From the NCBI RefSeq assembly GCF_038958875.1, contig NZ_CP152407.1, forward strand, positions 937,501 to 1,001,500: DNA of 64,000 nucleotides, given 5' to 3'. The stretch comes from Acidovorax sp. FHTAMBA (lineage in GTDB: Bacteria > Pseudomonadota > Gammaproteobacteria > Burkholderiales > Burkholderiaceae_C). Each line of letters begins with the position of its first letter. The stretch's first letter is position 1. The position numbers and the translations under genes were made by a program. Positions 1-9,004 of this stretch are shown here, piece by piece. The notes under the pieces were generated by a model, which did no database searches, was not told the origin of the DNA, and saw only the letters and a program-made list of their open reading frames with translations.

Positions 1-2
1 TC

Positions 3-434
3 TGTTACGAAGACCTGTTTGGCGAAGAGCTGGGCGCACGTTTCATCGACCCGGCCCAGGCGCCCACGGTGTTCGTCAACTTCAGCAACATTGGCTGGTT
101 TGGCAACACCGTGGCCATCGATCAGCATCTGCATATCAGCCGCATGCGCGCTCTGGAGTTCGAGCGCCCCATGGTGCGCGCCACCAACACCGGCGCCACG
201 GCCATCATCGACCACCGCGGCGTGGTTACGCACCAGCTGGCGCGCCACACCCGCGGTGTGCTCAGGGGCGAGGTGCAAGGCCGGGGGCTGGACGCCCAGC
301 GCGGCTGGCACATCACGCCGTATGCCTGGTGGGTATCGCGCTGGGGCCTCTTGCCGCTGTGGATGACCGGCGGCCTGGCGCTGCTGGTGGCATGGCTGCT
401 CCACAGGCGCCAGCGCGGGGGCGTGCGGGGTTGA
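3..434 (+). CDS. lnt: Apolipoprotein N-acyltransferase, C-terminal part
   Basis: This is the 3' end of a gene that begins before the window; 143 residues are visible. Lnt transfers an acyl chain from a phospholipid to the N-terminal cysteine of lipoproteins in the inner membrane. The visible part starts in the carbon-nitrogen hydrolase domain with CYEDLFGEE, and this Cys matches the family's catalytic cysteine. It continues with the conserved FVNFSNIGWFGNT and RALEFERPMVRATNTG blocks. It ends in a hydrophobic helix (LLPLWMTGGLALLVAWLL) and a short basic tail, as expected for the last membrane segment. Identification is confident; only the 5' part is missing. Confidence 0.93.
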   Translation, partial: CYEDLFGEELGARFIDPAQAPTVFVNFSNIGWFGNTVAIDQHLHISRMRALEFERPMVRATNTGATAIIDHRGVVTHQLARHTRGVLRGEVQGRGLDAQRGWHITPYAWWVSRWGLLPLWMTGGLALLVAWLLHRRQRGGVRG

Positions 435-593
435 TCCACGTCAGGTGCGCGCCGGGTTGGTCGGGCGCCACCGCAGGGCATTGTTTAGAGGCGGCTCCCT
501 ATGCCTTGATAATAGGGGCCCGCAAGCCGGGCCTGTATTGCGAACAATGACGATTTGAGGCGGGGCAACCGCTGTTCTGGAGCACGACTGAAA

Positions 594-1115
594 ATGGCAG
601 ATTCCTTTTCCTACGAACAACTGATCGCCTCCGGCGAGGGCCGGCTGTTCGGCGCCGACAGCGGGCGCCTGCCGCTGCCGCCCATGCTGATGTTTGACCG
701 CATCACGCACATCGACAGCGATGGTGGCGCGCACGGGCTGGGAAAGATCCGCGCCGAACTTGACGTGAAACCCGACCTGTGGTTTTTTGCCTGCCATTTC
801 CAGGGCGACCCCGTCATGCCCGGCTGCCTGGGGCTCGACGCCATGTGGCAGCTCATCGGCTTTTACCTGACCTGGCTGCAGCTGCCGGGCCGGGGCCGCG
901 CGCTGGGCGCGGGCGAGGTCAAGTTCACCGGCGAAGTGGGCCCCGATGTGAAGCTGGTCACCTACGAAATCGACATCAAGCGCGTCATCAAGCGCAAGCT
1001 GGTCATGGCCATTGGCGATGCCCGCCTGTTGGCCGATGGCAAGGAAATCTATGTAGCCAACGACCTGCGTGTGGGCCTGTTCAAACGCGAGGAAGACGGC
1101 AAGGACGCAGCATGA
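594..1115 (+). CDS. fabA: 3-hydroxydecanoyl-ACP dehydratase/isomerase FabA
   Basis: A 173-residue hot-dog fold enzyme that dehydrates 3-hydroxydecanoyl-ACP and isomerises the trans-2 to the cis-3 double bond, the entry to anaerobic unsaturated fatty acid synthesis. The active-site stretch ACHFQGDPVMPGCLGLDAMW places the catalytic His at residue 68 and the Asp at 82, matching His70 and Asp84 of the E. coli enzyme. I chose the ATG at 594 because MADSFSYEQL fits the family N-terminus; an in-frame upstream start at 555 only adds non-conserved residues. The stop codon overlaps the next start (ATGA), so fabA and fabB are translationally coupled. Confidence 0.95.
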   Translation: MADSFSYEQLIASGEGRLFGADSGRLPLPPMLMFDRITHIDSDGGAHGLGKIRAELDVKPDLWFFACHFQGDPVMPGCLGLDAMWQLIGFYLTWLQLPGRGRALGAGEVKFTGEVGPDVKLVTYEIDIKRVIKRKLVMAIGDARLLADGKEIYVANDLRVGLFKREEDGKDAA

Positions 1116-2338
1116 CGACCACCAAGAAGCGCGTAGTCATCACCGGCGCGGGCATCGTCTCGTGCATTGGCAACGACCTGGCCACCGTGGAGGCCTCGCT
1201 GCGTGCGGGCACCAGCGGCATCAAGGCCGTGGAAAAGTTCAAGGAACTGGGCCTGCGCAGCCAGGTGGGCGGCGCGCCCGAGATCGACATCGAGGCGCGC
1301 ATCGACCGCAAGCAGCTGCGCTTCATGGGCGATGCGGCGGCCTATGCGCAGATCGCGCTGGAAGACGCTATCAAGCAAGCAGGCCTTTCGCCCGAACAGG
1401 TGAGCCACCCGCGCACGGGCCTCATCATGGGGTCGGGCGGCGGCTCACCCGCCAACCAGATCGAAGCAGCCGACACGCTGCGCGACAAGGGCATCCGCCG
1501 CGTGGGCCCGTACCAGGTCACGCGCTGCATGAGCTCCACCGTGTCCGCGTGCCTGGCCACCAATTTCAAGGTCAAGGGCATCAATTACTCCATCACCTCG
1601 GCCTGCTCTACGTCGGCCCACTGCATTGGCGTGGCCGCGCAGCAGATTGCCTGGGGCATGCAGGACGTGATGTTTGCGGGCGGCGGCGAGGAACTCTCAT
1701 GGGGCATGTCGCTGCTGTTTGACGGCATGGGTGCCATGTCCAGCAAGTACAACGACACCCCCGAGAAAGCCTCGCGCGCCTACGACGCGAACCGCGATGG
1801 TTTTGTGATCGCCGGTGGCGGCGGGGCGGTGGTGCTGGAGAGCCTGGAGCACGCCCAGGCCCGTGGCGCCACCATCCTGGCCGAAGTGGTGGGCTTTGGC
1901 GCCACCAGCGACGGTGAAGACATGGTGGCCCCCTCGGGCGACGGCGCCATTGCCTGCATGCAGCAGGCCATGCAGGGGCTGGATGCCCCCATCGACTACA
2001 TCAACACCCATGGCACCTCCACGCCGGTGGGCGACATGCAGGAAGTGCGTGCCATGCAGGCGCTGTTTGGCGACAAGGTGCCGCCGTTCTCGTCCACCAA
2101 GTCGCTCACCGGGCATTCGCTGGGCGCCACTGGCGTGCAGGAGGCGATCTACTGCGTGATCATGCTCAACAAAGGCTTCATCGCCGGTTCGGCCAATGTC
2201 GAAACGCCGGACCCGGCGCTTGGCAACATGCCGCTGGTCACGCAGACGCGCGACGCCGAGCTCACCACGGTTCTGTCCAACAGCTTTGGCTTTGGTGGCA
2301 CCAATGCCAGCCTGGTGCTGCGGCGCTGGATAGCCTGA
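1112..2338 (+). CDS. fabB: 3-oxoacyl-ACP synthase I FabB
   Basis: A 408-residue condensing enzyme that elongates cis-3-decenoyl-ACP, the partner of FabA. The thiolase-fold catalytic set is visible: Cys165 in TSACSTSAHC, His300 in NTHGTSTPVGD, Lys330 and His335 in STKSLTGHSLGATG, and the C-terminal NSFGFGGTNASLVL block. The start at 1112 overlaps the fabA stop by ATGA and gives the family length; a longer open frame from 779 is an artefact running through fabA. A dispersed repeat begins 2 nt after the stop. Confidence 0.95.
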   Translation: MTTTKKRVVITGAGIVSCIGNDLATVEASLRAGTSGIKAVEKFKELGLRSQVGGAPEIDIEARIDRKQLRFMGDAAAYAQIALEDAIKQAGLSPEQVSHPRTGLIMGSGGGSPANQIEAADTLRDKGIRRVGPYQVTRCMSSTVSACLATNFKVKGINYSITSACSTSAHCIGVAAQQIAWGMQDVMFAGGGEELSWGMSLLFDGMGAMSSKYNDTPEKASRAYDANRDGFVIAGGGGAVVLESLEHAQARGATILAEVVGFGATSDGEDMVAPSGDGAIACMQQAMQGLDAPIDYINTHGTSTPVGDMQEVRAMQALFGDKVPPFSSTKSLTGHSLGATGVQEAIYCVIMLNKGFIAGSANVETPDPALGNMPLVTQTRDAELTTVLSNSFGFGGTNASLVLRRWIA

Positions 2339-2340
2339 GA

Positions 2341-2460
2341 CCCCCCTGAGCGGCTGCGCCGCTTCCCCCCGCTCTCGCATTGCTGTGCGATGCGGGCAGG
2401 GGGACGCCACCCGTGCGGCGGGGCGGCCCTTGCACGGTGGCTTCTGGCTTGGGCCGAGCC
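2341..2460 (+). repeat. Post-stop dispersed repeat, copy R1
   Basis: An element of about 120 bp beginning CCCCCCTGAGCGGCTGCGCC. It has an internal stem (AGCGGC-TGC-GCCGCT), a second GC-rich inverted part and the trailer GGGCGGCCCTTG. It starts 2 nt after the fabB stop and runs in the sense direction. Related copies lie at 8224, 8796, 10512 (minus) and 48225. A shorter, diverged piece at about 2504-2555 (CCCCCTTGAGGCC...) may be a fragment. Together these fill most of the 318-nt gap between fabB and glyQ; I see nothing else there. Confidence 0.8.
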
Positions 2461-2656
2461 AGATTTATGCGTCGCGGCTAGCGCTCGCGCCTGGAGCTAC
2501 TGAAATCCCCCTTGAGGCCTTGCGGCCCGTCTGTCCTGCGGGGCAGGCGGGCCGATAGCGTTGTGGGGCCGTAAAATCCGATGTTTGCGCGCGTGTCTGG
2601 CGCGCCATGGTTCCAACACCCCCTTCCTGCGCGGTTTGCACCGCGCACACCAACGC

Positions 2657-3562
<906 letters not shown>

Positions 3563-3582
3563 ACGAGCGAAAGAACAAGAAC

Positions 3583-5736
3583 ATGACGACCCAAAACCTC
3601 CTCGTTGAACTGTTTGTCGAAGAATTGCCTCCGAAGGCGCTGCAGAAGCTGGGCGATGCCTTCGCCACCGTGATGGCAGATCAGCTCAAGGCGCAGGGCC
3701 TGGCCACAGCCGCTTCCGCCGTCACGCCCTTTGCATCGCCCCGCCGCCTGGCCGCGCATGTGACCGCCGTGGCCGACAAGGCTGCTGACAAGGCCGTACA
3801 GCAAAAGCTGATGCCCGTGACCGTGGGCCTGGATGCCAGCGGCAACGCCACGCCTGCGCTGCTGAAAAAGCTGCAGGCGCTGGGCGCCGATGTGTCCAAC
3901 CCCGCAGCCGCCGTGGCCGCCTTGAAGCGCGCGCAGGACGGCAAGGCCGAAGCCCTGTTCTACGACAGCGTGGTGGCCGGTGCCACGCTGGCGGCGGGCC
4001 TGCAAAAGGCGCTGGATGAAGCGATTGCCAAGCTCCCCATCCCCAAGGTGATGAGCTACCAGCTCGAAACCGACTGCGGTATGGACAACTTTTTGCCCGG
4101 CTGGACCAGCGTGAACTTTGTGCGCCCCGCACACGGCTTGGTGGCGCTGCATGGCAGTACCGTGGTGCCCGTGAAGGCGCTGGGCCTCATGGCGGGCAAC
4201 AGCACCACTGGCCACCGGTTTGAAGCCGCCGTGTCGCCCGTGGTGCTGGCCGATGCCGACAGCTACGCCGCCACGCTGAAGAAAGACGGCGCGGTGATCG
4301 CCAGCTTTGCCGAGCGCAAGGCCGAGATCGCCCGCCAGCTGGCCGCTGCTGCCGCCACGGTGGGCAACGGCGCCCGCCCCATCGAAGACGAAGCCCTGCT
4401 CGACGAGGTGACCGCGCTGGTCGAGCGCCCCAACGTGGTCATCTGCCAGTTTGAAGAGCAGTTCCTGGGCGTGCCGCAAGAGTGCCTCATCCTCACGATG
4501 AAGGCCAACCAGAAGTATTTCCCGCTGCTCGACGCATCAGGCAAGCTGACGAACAAGTTCCTGGTGGTCAGCAACATCAGCCCCGAAGACACGAGTTTTG
4601 TGACCGGCGGCAACGAGCGCGTGGTGCGCCCGCGCCTGGCCGATGCCAAGTTCTTCTTTGACCAGGACCGCAAAAAGACCCTGGCCTCGCGCGTTGAAGG
4701 CCTCTCCAAGGTGGTCTATCACAACAAGCTGGGCACGCAGGGGGAACGTGTGGAGCGCGTGCGCGCCATCGCCAAGGCCATTGCCACGCAGTTGGGCGAC
4801 GCGGCCTTGGTCGCTGATGCCGACAAAGCTGCGCAACTGGCCAAGACCGACCTCGTGACCGACATGGTGGGCGAGTTCCCCGAGCTGCAGGGCATCATGG
4901 GCGGCTACTACGCCCTGAACGACGGCCTGGGCGAGACCGTGGCGAACGCCATTGAAGACCACTACAAGCCCCGTTTTGCGGGCGATGCGCTGCCGCGCAA
5001 CACGGCGGGTGTGGTGGTGGCCCTGGCCGACAAGCTCGAAACCCTGGTGGGCATGTTCGGCATCGGCAACCTGCCCACGGGCGACCGTGACCCGTTCGCA
5101 CTGCGCCGCCATGCACTGGGCGTGATCCGCATGTTGGTCGAAAAAGACCTGCCGCTGGACCTGAGCGCGCTGCTGGCCGGTGCAGTGCCTGCCTTTGGCG
5201 ACAAGATCACCGATGCTTCAGCGGCTCTGGCCGACTTCATCTACGACCGCCTCGCCGGCAGCCTGCGCGAGCAAGGCTACAGCGCGCAAGAAGTGGATGC
5301 CGTGCTGGCCCTGCGCCCGCAGCGCCTGGCCCTGGTCGAGAAGCAGCTTGCGGCAGTGCGCGCCTTTGCCGCCTTGCCCGAAAGTCCGGCCCTGGCAGCT
5401 GCCAACAAGCGCGTGGGCAACATCCTCAAGAAGGCCGAGGTCGAAGGCCCGGTGGACGCTCACGTCAACCCCAACCTGTTGCAGGAAAAAGCCGAGCAGG
5501 ACCTGTACACCGCGCTGCAACGCTTCGTACCCGAGGCTAATACCCAGTTCGACGCCGGTGACTACACCGGCAGCCTGCAGACCCTGGCCGTGTTGCGCGC
5601 CCCGGTGGATGCGTTCTTTGACGACGTGATGGTCAACGCCGAACAGCTGGACGTGCGCATGAACCGCCTGGGCCTGCTCAAGATGCTGCACAACGCGATG
5701 AACCGCGTGGCCGACCTGTCACGCCTGGCCGTGTGA
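3583..5736 (+). CDS. glyS: Glycyl-tRNA synthetase beta subunit
   Basis: A 717-residue protein carrying the tRNA-recognition HD-like core and C-terminal anticodon-binding region of tetrameric GlyRS. The N-terminal LLVELFVEELPPKALQKLG, the internal DRDPFALRRHALGVIRML and the C-terminal FFDDVMVNAEQLDVRMNRLG are typical. Two starts are possible: the ATG at 3583 chosen here (MTTQNLLVELF), or a GTG at 3559 overlapping the glyQ stop as GTGA and adding eight residues. Either way the gene is co-transcribed with glyQ. Confidence 0.96.
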   Translation: MTTQNLLVELFVEELPPKALQKLGDAFATVMADQLKAQGLATAASAVTPFASPRRLAAHVTAVADKAADKAVQQKLMPVTVGLDASGNATPALLKKLQALGADVSNPAAAVAALKRAQDGKAEALFYDSVVAGATLAAGLQKALDEAIAKLPIPKVMSYQLETDCGMDNFLPGWTSVNFVRPAHGLVALHGSTVVPVKALGLMAGNSTTGHRFEAAVSPVVLADADSYAATLKKDGAVIASFAERKAEIARQLAAAAATVGNGARPIEDEALLDEVTALVERPNVVICQFEEQFLGVPQECLILTMKANQKYFPLLDASGKLTNKFLVVSNISPEDTSFVTGGNERVVRPRLADAKFFFDQDRKKTLASRVEGLSKVVYHNKLGTQGERVERVRAIAKAIATQLGDAALVADADKAAQLAKTDLVTDMVGEFPELQGIMGGYYALNDGLGETVANAIEDHYKPRFAGDALPRNTAGVVVALADKLETLVGMFGIGNLPTGDRDPFALRRHALGVIRMLVEKDLPLDLSALLAGAVPAFGDKITDASAALADFIYDRLAGSLREQGYSAQEVDAVLALRPQRLALVEKQLAAVRAFAALPESPALAAANKRVGNILKKAEVEGPVDAHVNPNLLQEKAEQDLYTALQRFVPEANTQFDAGDYTGSLQTLAVLRAPVDAFFDDVMVNAEQLDVRMNRLGLLKMLHNAMNRVADLSRLAV

Positions 5737-5782
5737 CCCTGGGGCTGGTAGGCTGGCGGCTCTCACAAGGGAAACCTACCCC

Positions 5783-6406
5783 ATGAAACTCGTCATCCTG
5801 GACCGAGACGGCACCCTCAACCCGCTGGGGGACGAATACATCACCTCGGCCGACGAGTGGATGGCCGTGCCCGGCGCGCTGGAAGCCATTGCCCGGCTCA
5901 ATCATGCGGGCTGGCACGTGGTGGTTGCCACCAACCAGCCCGGGCTGGGCCGGGGCCTGTTTGACGTGGTGGCGCTCAATGCCATCCACGCCAAGATGCA
6001 CCGGCAGCTGGCGGCCGTGGGCGGGCGGATCGACGCCGTGTTCTATTGCCCGCATGCCGCCGATGAGAACTGCGCCTGCCGCAAACCGGCGCCGGGCCTG
6101 CTGGAGCAGATCGGCGAGCGCTATGGGGTGGAGCGGCATGACATGCGCGTGGTGGGTAGCTGCGTGGCCCATCTGCAGGCGGGTGCCGCCCTGGGTGCGC
6201 GGGTGCACCTGGTGTGCACGGGGCGTTCGGCCGAGGTGGTGCCGGGCGGGCCGCTGCCGGTGGGGCTCCCGCCGGGCACGGTGGTGCACGCCAGCCTGGG
6301 CGACTTTGTGGACCAGTTGCTGCCCGTGGTGCAGCCGGTGGGTGCAGGGGCCGCAGCCCCGTTGCCGCTGGCGGGGCAGGGGGCGCACCCTGTGATTGCT
6401 ACTTGA
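5783..6406 (+). CDS. gmhB: D,D-heptose 1,7-bisphosphate 7-phosphatase
   Basis: A 207-residue HAD-superfamily phosphatase that makes D-glycero-D-manno-heptose 1-phosphate for the LPS inner core. The nucleophile motif LDRDGTLN lies at residues 6-13, and a zinc-binding loop follows as CPHAADENCACRKP (C-x-H...C-x-C), diagnostic of GmhB-type enzymes. The C-terminus is longer than usual and Pro/Ala/Gly-rich. Its last few codons (VIAT) and the stop lie at the edge of a palindromic repeat copy (6391-6450), so the present end of the gene may have been set by that repeat. Confidence 0.88.
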   Translation: MKLVILDRDGTLNPLGDEYITSADEWMAVPGALEAIARLNHAGWHVVVATNQPGLGRGLFDVVALNAIHAKMHRQLAAVGGRIDAVFYCPHAADENCACRKPAPGLLEQIGERYGVERHDMRVVGSCVAHLQAGAALGARVHLVCTGRSAEVVPGGPLPVGLPPGTVVHASLGDFVDQLLPVVQPVGAGAAAPLPLAGQGAHPVIAT

Positions 6407-6450
6407 TTAATAGCTGCTGGCGCTTTACTGGTAAGCCCTGGCGGCCAAAA
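6391..6450. repeat. Small palindromic repeat, copy A
   Basis: Core TAATAGCTGCTGGCGCTT, a short loop, then AAGCCCTGGCGGCCAAAAAG. One arm is close to the family consensus (GCTGCTAGCGCTTG ... CAAGCGCTGGCAGC) and the other is diverged. It spans the gmhB stop codon and ends about 12 nt before the plsC start, so it sits in the short gap between two co-directional genes. Confidence 0.7.
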
Positions 6451-6461
6451 AGACTGTAAAA

Positions 6462-7247
6462 ATGGCTTTTCTTCGCTCCGTCATTCACCTTCTCTGGATG
6501 GGCATCACCGTGGTGCCCTACGCGCTGGCCATCATGCTGGGCACGCTGCTGGGCGTGCGCGGTGTGCCGCTGTACCGCATTGCGCGGGCCTGGCTGTCGC
6601 TGTGCATCAGTGGCGCGCGGGTGGTACTGGGCATCCGCGCCGAGGTGACCGGCATGGAGAACCTGCCGCAGGGCGAGAGCGAAGGCGCGATCCTGCTGGT
6701 CAAGCACCAGTCCACGTACGAGACCTTCCTGATGCCGGTGATCATGCCGCACCCCCTGGCCTACGTATTCAAGAAGGAGCTGCTGCACGTGCCCTTCTTC
6801 GGCTGGGCCATCGGGCGGCTGGACATGATCCACATCGACCGCAACCAGCGCACGCAGGCCTTCAACAAGGTGGTGCAGCAGGGCAAGGACCTGCTGGCCA
6901 AGGGCATCTGGATCATCATGTTCCCCGAGGGCACGCGCATCGAGCGGGGGCAGAAGGGCAACTACAAGACCGGCGGCACACGACTGGCGATTGACACCGG
7001 TGCGCCGGTGATCCCGATTGCCGTGACCTCGGCCAAGGTGTGGCCGCGCAAGGCGTTCGTCAAACGGCCGGGCGTGGTGGATGTGTCCATCGGCAAGGCC
7101 ATCTCCAGCCAAGGCCGCCAGCCTGAAGAACTCATGCGCGAGGTGGAGGCCTGGATCGAGGCCGAAATGCGCCGCCTGGACCCCGATGCATACCCTGCCG
7201 TGGTCATCCCGGCCGCCAGGACCACCGAAGCGGCCAGCGAAGAGTAA
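6462..7247 (+). CDS. plsC: 1-acyl-sn-glycerol-3-phosphate acyltransferase
   Basis: A 261-residue inner-membrane enzyme that acylates lysophosphatidic acid to phosphatidic acid. An N-terminal hydrophobic helix (residues 8-32) precedes the acyltransferase domain. The catalytic block is VKHQSTYETF, an H-x4-E variant (His82, Glu87) of the usual H-x4-D that I know from other betaproteobacterial PlsC proteins. The FPEGTR substrate-binding motif follows near residue 152. It lies directly downstream of gmhB. Confidence 0.92.
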   Translation: MAFLRSVIHLLWMGITVVPYALAIMLGTLLGVRGVPLYRIARAWLSLCISGARVVLGIRAEVTGMENLPQGESEGAILLVKHQSTYETFLMPVIMPHPLAYVFKKELLHVPFFGWAIGRLDMIHIDRNQRTQAFNKVVQQGKDLLAKGIWIIMFPEGTRIERGQKGNYKTGGTRLAIDTGAPVIPIAVTSAKVWPRKAFVKRPGVVDVSIGKAISSQGRQPEELMREVEAWIEAEMRRLDPDAYPAVVIPAARTTEAASEE

Positions 7248-7258
7248 GCATCACCGTG

Positions 7259-8221
7259 ATGCAGCGGCTTGTGCAGTTAGCGCTGGACCTTTTCGACCCA
7301 CCGGGCGCACTGGCTGCGGCGCCGGGGGGCAATGCTGAAAATATCAAGCAAAAAATGCCGCCAGCGCTTGATGGTAAAGCGCTAGCAGCTCCTGAAAAAA
7401 TAGCAAACTCCTCTGCGGCACCAGCGCCCGCACCAGCACCAGCGGCGCCCCTGCCCTCGCTGCTGTCCCCCGCCGAATTCCGCCACCCCCAGGCCAGCCG
7501 CGAGGTGCTGCTGGGCGATGCCGTGGTGGCCTATGCGCTGCAACGCGCGCGCCGCCGCAGCATCGGCTTTACCGTGGGGGCCGATGGCCTGTCGGTGCGT
7601 GCCCCGAGCTGGGTTACGCTGGGCGCTGTGGATGCCGCGCTGCGCGAAAAATCCGACTGGATCCTGCGCAAGCTCGCTGAGGCGCGCGACCGCCAGCAGC
7701 GCATGGAAGGCGGCCGCGTCGTGTGGGCCCATGGCGCAGAGCTGCCCTATCTGGGCGAGCCCTTGAAGCTGGTGCTGGACCCGAGCCACGGTTTTGCGGG
7801 CAAGGGTGGGGCGCTGGTCACCGCAACAGAGCAGCCCAGCCTGCACATCGCGCTGCCCCACAGCGCCAGTGCGGCGCAGGTCCGCGATGCGGTGCAGGCC
7901 TGGTTGATGCGCGACGCGCGCCGCCACTTCACCGAGCGGCTGGACCACTTTGCTCCGCTGCTGGGCGTTCGCTGGGCCAGCCTGCGGCTGTCCAGCGCCA
8001 ACACCCGCTGGGGCAGCGCCAAGGCCGACGGCTCCATCCGCCTGAACTGGCGCCTGCTGCACTACCGCCCGGCCATCATCGACTACGTGGTGGCGCACGA
8101 GCTGGCCCACCTGCGCGTGATGGACCACAGCCCCCGCTTCTGGGACACCGTGGCCACCGTGGTGCCGGACTACGCGCAGCTGCGCAGCCATCTCCGTGAC
8201 GAACCCGCCCCTTTATGGTGA
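7259..8221 (+). CDS. YgjP/SprT-like zinc metallopeptidase (DUF45)
   Basis: A 320-residue protein with a C-terminal DUF45/YgjP-type metallopeptidase domain. The zinc motif HELAHLRVMDH gives ligands His280, His284 and probably His290, with Glu281 catalytic; RWGSAKADGSIRLNWRLLHY upstream is typical of the family. Substrates of this family are poorly known. I took the ATG at 7259; a GTG directly before it is also possible. Residues about 25-49 are encoded by a copy of the small palindromic repeat inserted in frame, followed by an Ala/Pro run, so the N-terminal segment is probably a disordered recent addition. Confidence 0.85.
   Translation: MQRLVQLALDLFDPPGALAAAPGGNAENIKQKMPPALDGKALAAPEKIANSSAAPAPAPAPAAPLPSLLSPAEFRHPQASREVLLGDAVVAYALQRARRRSIGFTVGADGLSVRAPSWVTLGAVDAALREKSDWILRKLAEARDRQQRMEGGRVVWAHGAELPYLGEPLKLVLDPSHGFAGKGGALVTATEQPSLHIALPHSASAAQVRDAVQAWLMRDARRHFTERLDHFAPLLGVRWASLRLSSANTRWGSAKADGSIRLNWRLLHYRPAIIDYVVAHELAHLRVMDHSPRFWDTVATVVPDYAQLRSHLRDEPAPLW
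7331..7405. repeat. Small palindromic repeat, copy B, inside a coding sequence
   Basis: Arms GCCGCCAGCGCTTG and AAGCGCTAGCAGCT separated by a few bases, flanked by A-rich stretches typical of the family (ATATCAAGCAAAAAA and CCTGAAAAAATAGC). It lies wholly inside the DUF45 peptidase gene and keeps the frame open, adding about 25 codons upstream of the conserved domain. Confidence 0.75.
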
Positions 8222-8223
8222 AT

Positions 8224-8320
8224 CCCCCCTGAGTCGCCTTCGGCGCCTTCCCCCAAGGGGGACGACGCCCTCGCTGCGGGGCGGCCCTTGGCTTGCGTCC
8301 CTCGCGCCGGTCGCGCCCAG
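8224..8320 (+). repeat. Post-stop dispersed repeat, copy R2
   Basis: Starts CCCCCCTGAGTCGCCTTCGG 2 nt after the stop of the DUF45 peptidase gene and ends GCGGGGCGGCCCTTGGCTTG. Same orientation as the upstream gene. This is a shorter version of R1 and R3 in which the middle hairpin is reduced to CCCCCAAGGGGG. Confidence 0.8.
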
Positions 8321-8359
8321 TTCAAACGTTTTGTCGAATGCCCAGAAAGGATCGAAACC

Positions 8360-8782
8360 ATGACAAATACGCTCTCCTCCGTTTCTCCCGCCGAAGGCTA
8401 TGCCGGTGACGTGACGCCCCAGCAGGCCTGGCAATGGGTGCAGGCCGGGCAGGCCGTGCTGGTGGACGTGCGCAGCGATGCCGAGCGCGAGTGGGTCGGC
8501 TACGTGCCCGGTGCCGCCGCCGCGGCCTGGAAGCAGTGGCCGGGCATGGCGATGAACGCCGACTTTGATGCCCAGATGCGCGCCGCGGTGCCCGAGGGCG
8601 CGCGGGCGGTGCTGCTGTGCCGCAGCGGCGTGCGCTCCATCGCCGCCGCGCGGCGCGCCACCGAGCTGGGTATCACCGCTTACAACATCCTCGAAGGGTT
8701 TGAGGGCGATGCGGATGGGCAAGGCCAGCGCGGCAAAAAGGGCGGCTGGCGCTTTCATGGCCTGCCGTGGAAGCAGGGATGA
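8360..8782 (+). CDS. Rhodanese-like domain protein
   Basis: A 140-residue single-domain rhodanese. AVLVDVRSDAEREW near residue 32 is the family entry motif and LCRSGVRS carries the active-site Cys87, which would bear a persulfide in sulfur-transfer reactions. The C-terminal NILEGFEGD and the Gly/Lys-rich end fit cytosolic bacterial rhodaneses. Start ATG 8360 is preceded by AGAAAGGATCG. The substrate is unknown. It is flanked by post-stop repeats on both sides. Confidence 0.85.
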   Translation: MTNTLSSVSPAEGYAGDVTPQQAWQWVQAGQAVLVDVRSDAEREWVGYVPGAAAAAWKQWPGMAMNADFDAQMRAAVPEGARAVLLCRSGVRSIAAARRATELGITAYNILEGFEGDADGQGQRGKKGGWRFHGLPWKQG

Positions 8783-8795
8783 AGGCTGAGGACAA

Positions 8796-8920
8796 CCCCC
8801 TGAGCGGCTGAGCCGCTTCCCCCTTCTCTCGAACCGCTGCGCGATTCGGGAAGGAGGACGATGCCCTCGCTGCGGGGCGGCCCTTGCTTGGCATCCCCGG
8901 TCCAAGCCGCGCCCATTCCC
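8796..8920 (+). repeat. Post-stop dispersed repeat, copy R3
   Basis: Begins CCCCCTGAGCGGCTGAGCCG 13 nt after the rhodanese stop. It continues with a second inverted part (TTCTCTCGAACCGC / GCGATTCGGGAAG) and the trailer GCGGGGCGGCCCTTGCTTGG. Orientation is that of the upstream gene. It is the clearest full-length copy. Confidence 0.82.
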
Positions 8921-8936
8921 GGGTTTGGCTACTATC

Positions 8937-8990
8937 AAAAAAAAGAGCTGCCAGCGCTTGATGTACAAGCGCTGGCAGCTCTTTGGCCTT
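8937..8990 (-). terminator. Palindromic repeat copy C acting as terminator of the LysM gene
   Basis: A perfect 17-bp inverted repeat, AGAGCTGCCAGCGCTTG, with a 5-nt loop (8944-8982). On the plus strand eight A residues precede it (8937-8944), so on the minus strand the stem is followed by eight T. It lies 15 nt beyond the stop of the minus-strand LysM gene, which is exactly the place and form of a Rho-independent terminator. The same sequence is the consensus of the small palindromic repeat family. Confidence 0.82.
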
Positions 8991-9004
8991 GAAGCCGAGA
9001 AAAC

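Noticed and set aside
779..1111. Long N-terminal extension of FabB
   Set aside because: The extra frame overlaps fabA completely and has no similarity; the ATGA start at 1112 gives the normal enzyme.
6700..6730. H-x4-E instead of H-x4-D in PlsC as a sign of inactivation
   Set aside because: I know the KHQST(W/Y)ETF form from other betaproteobacterial PlsC proteins and all other motifs are intact.
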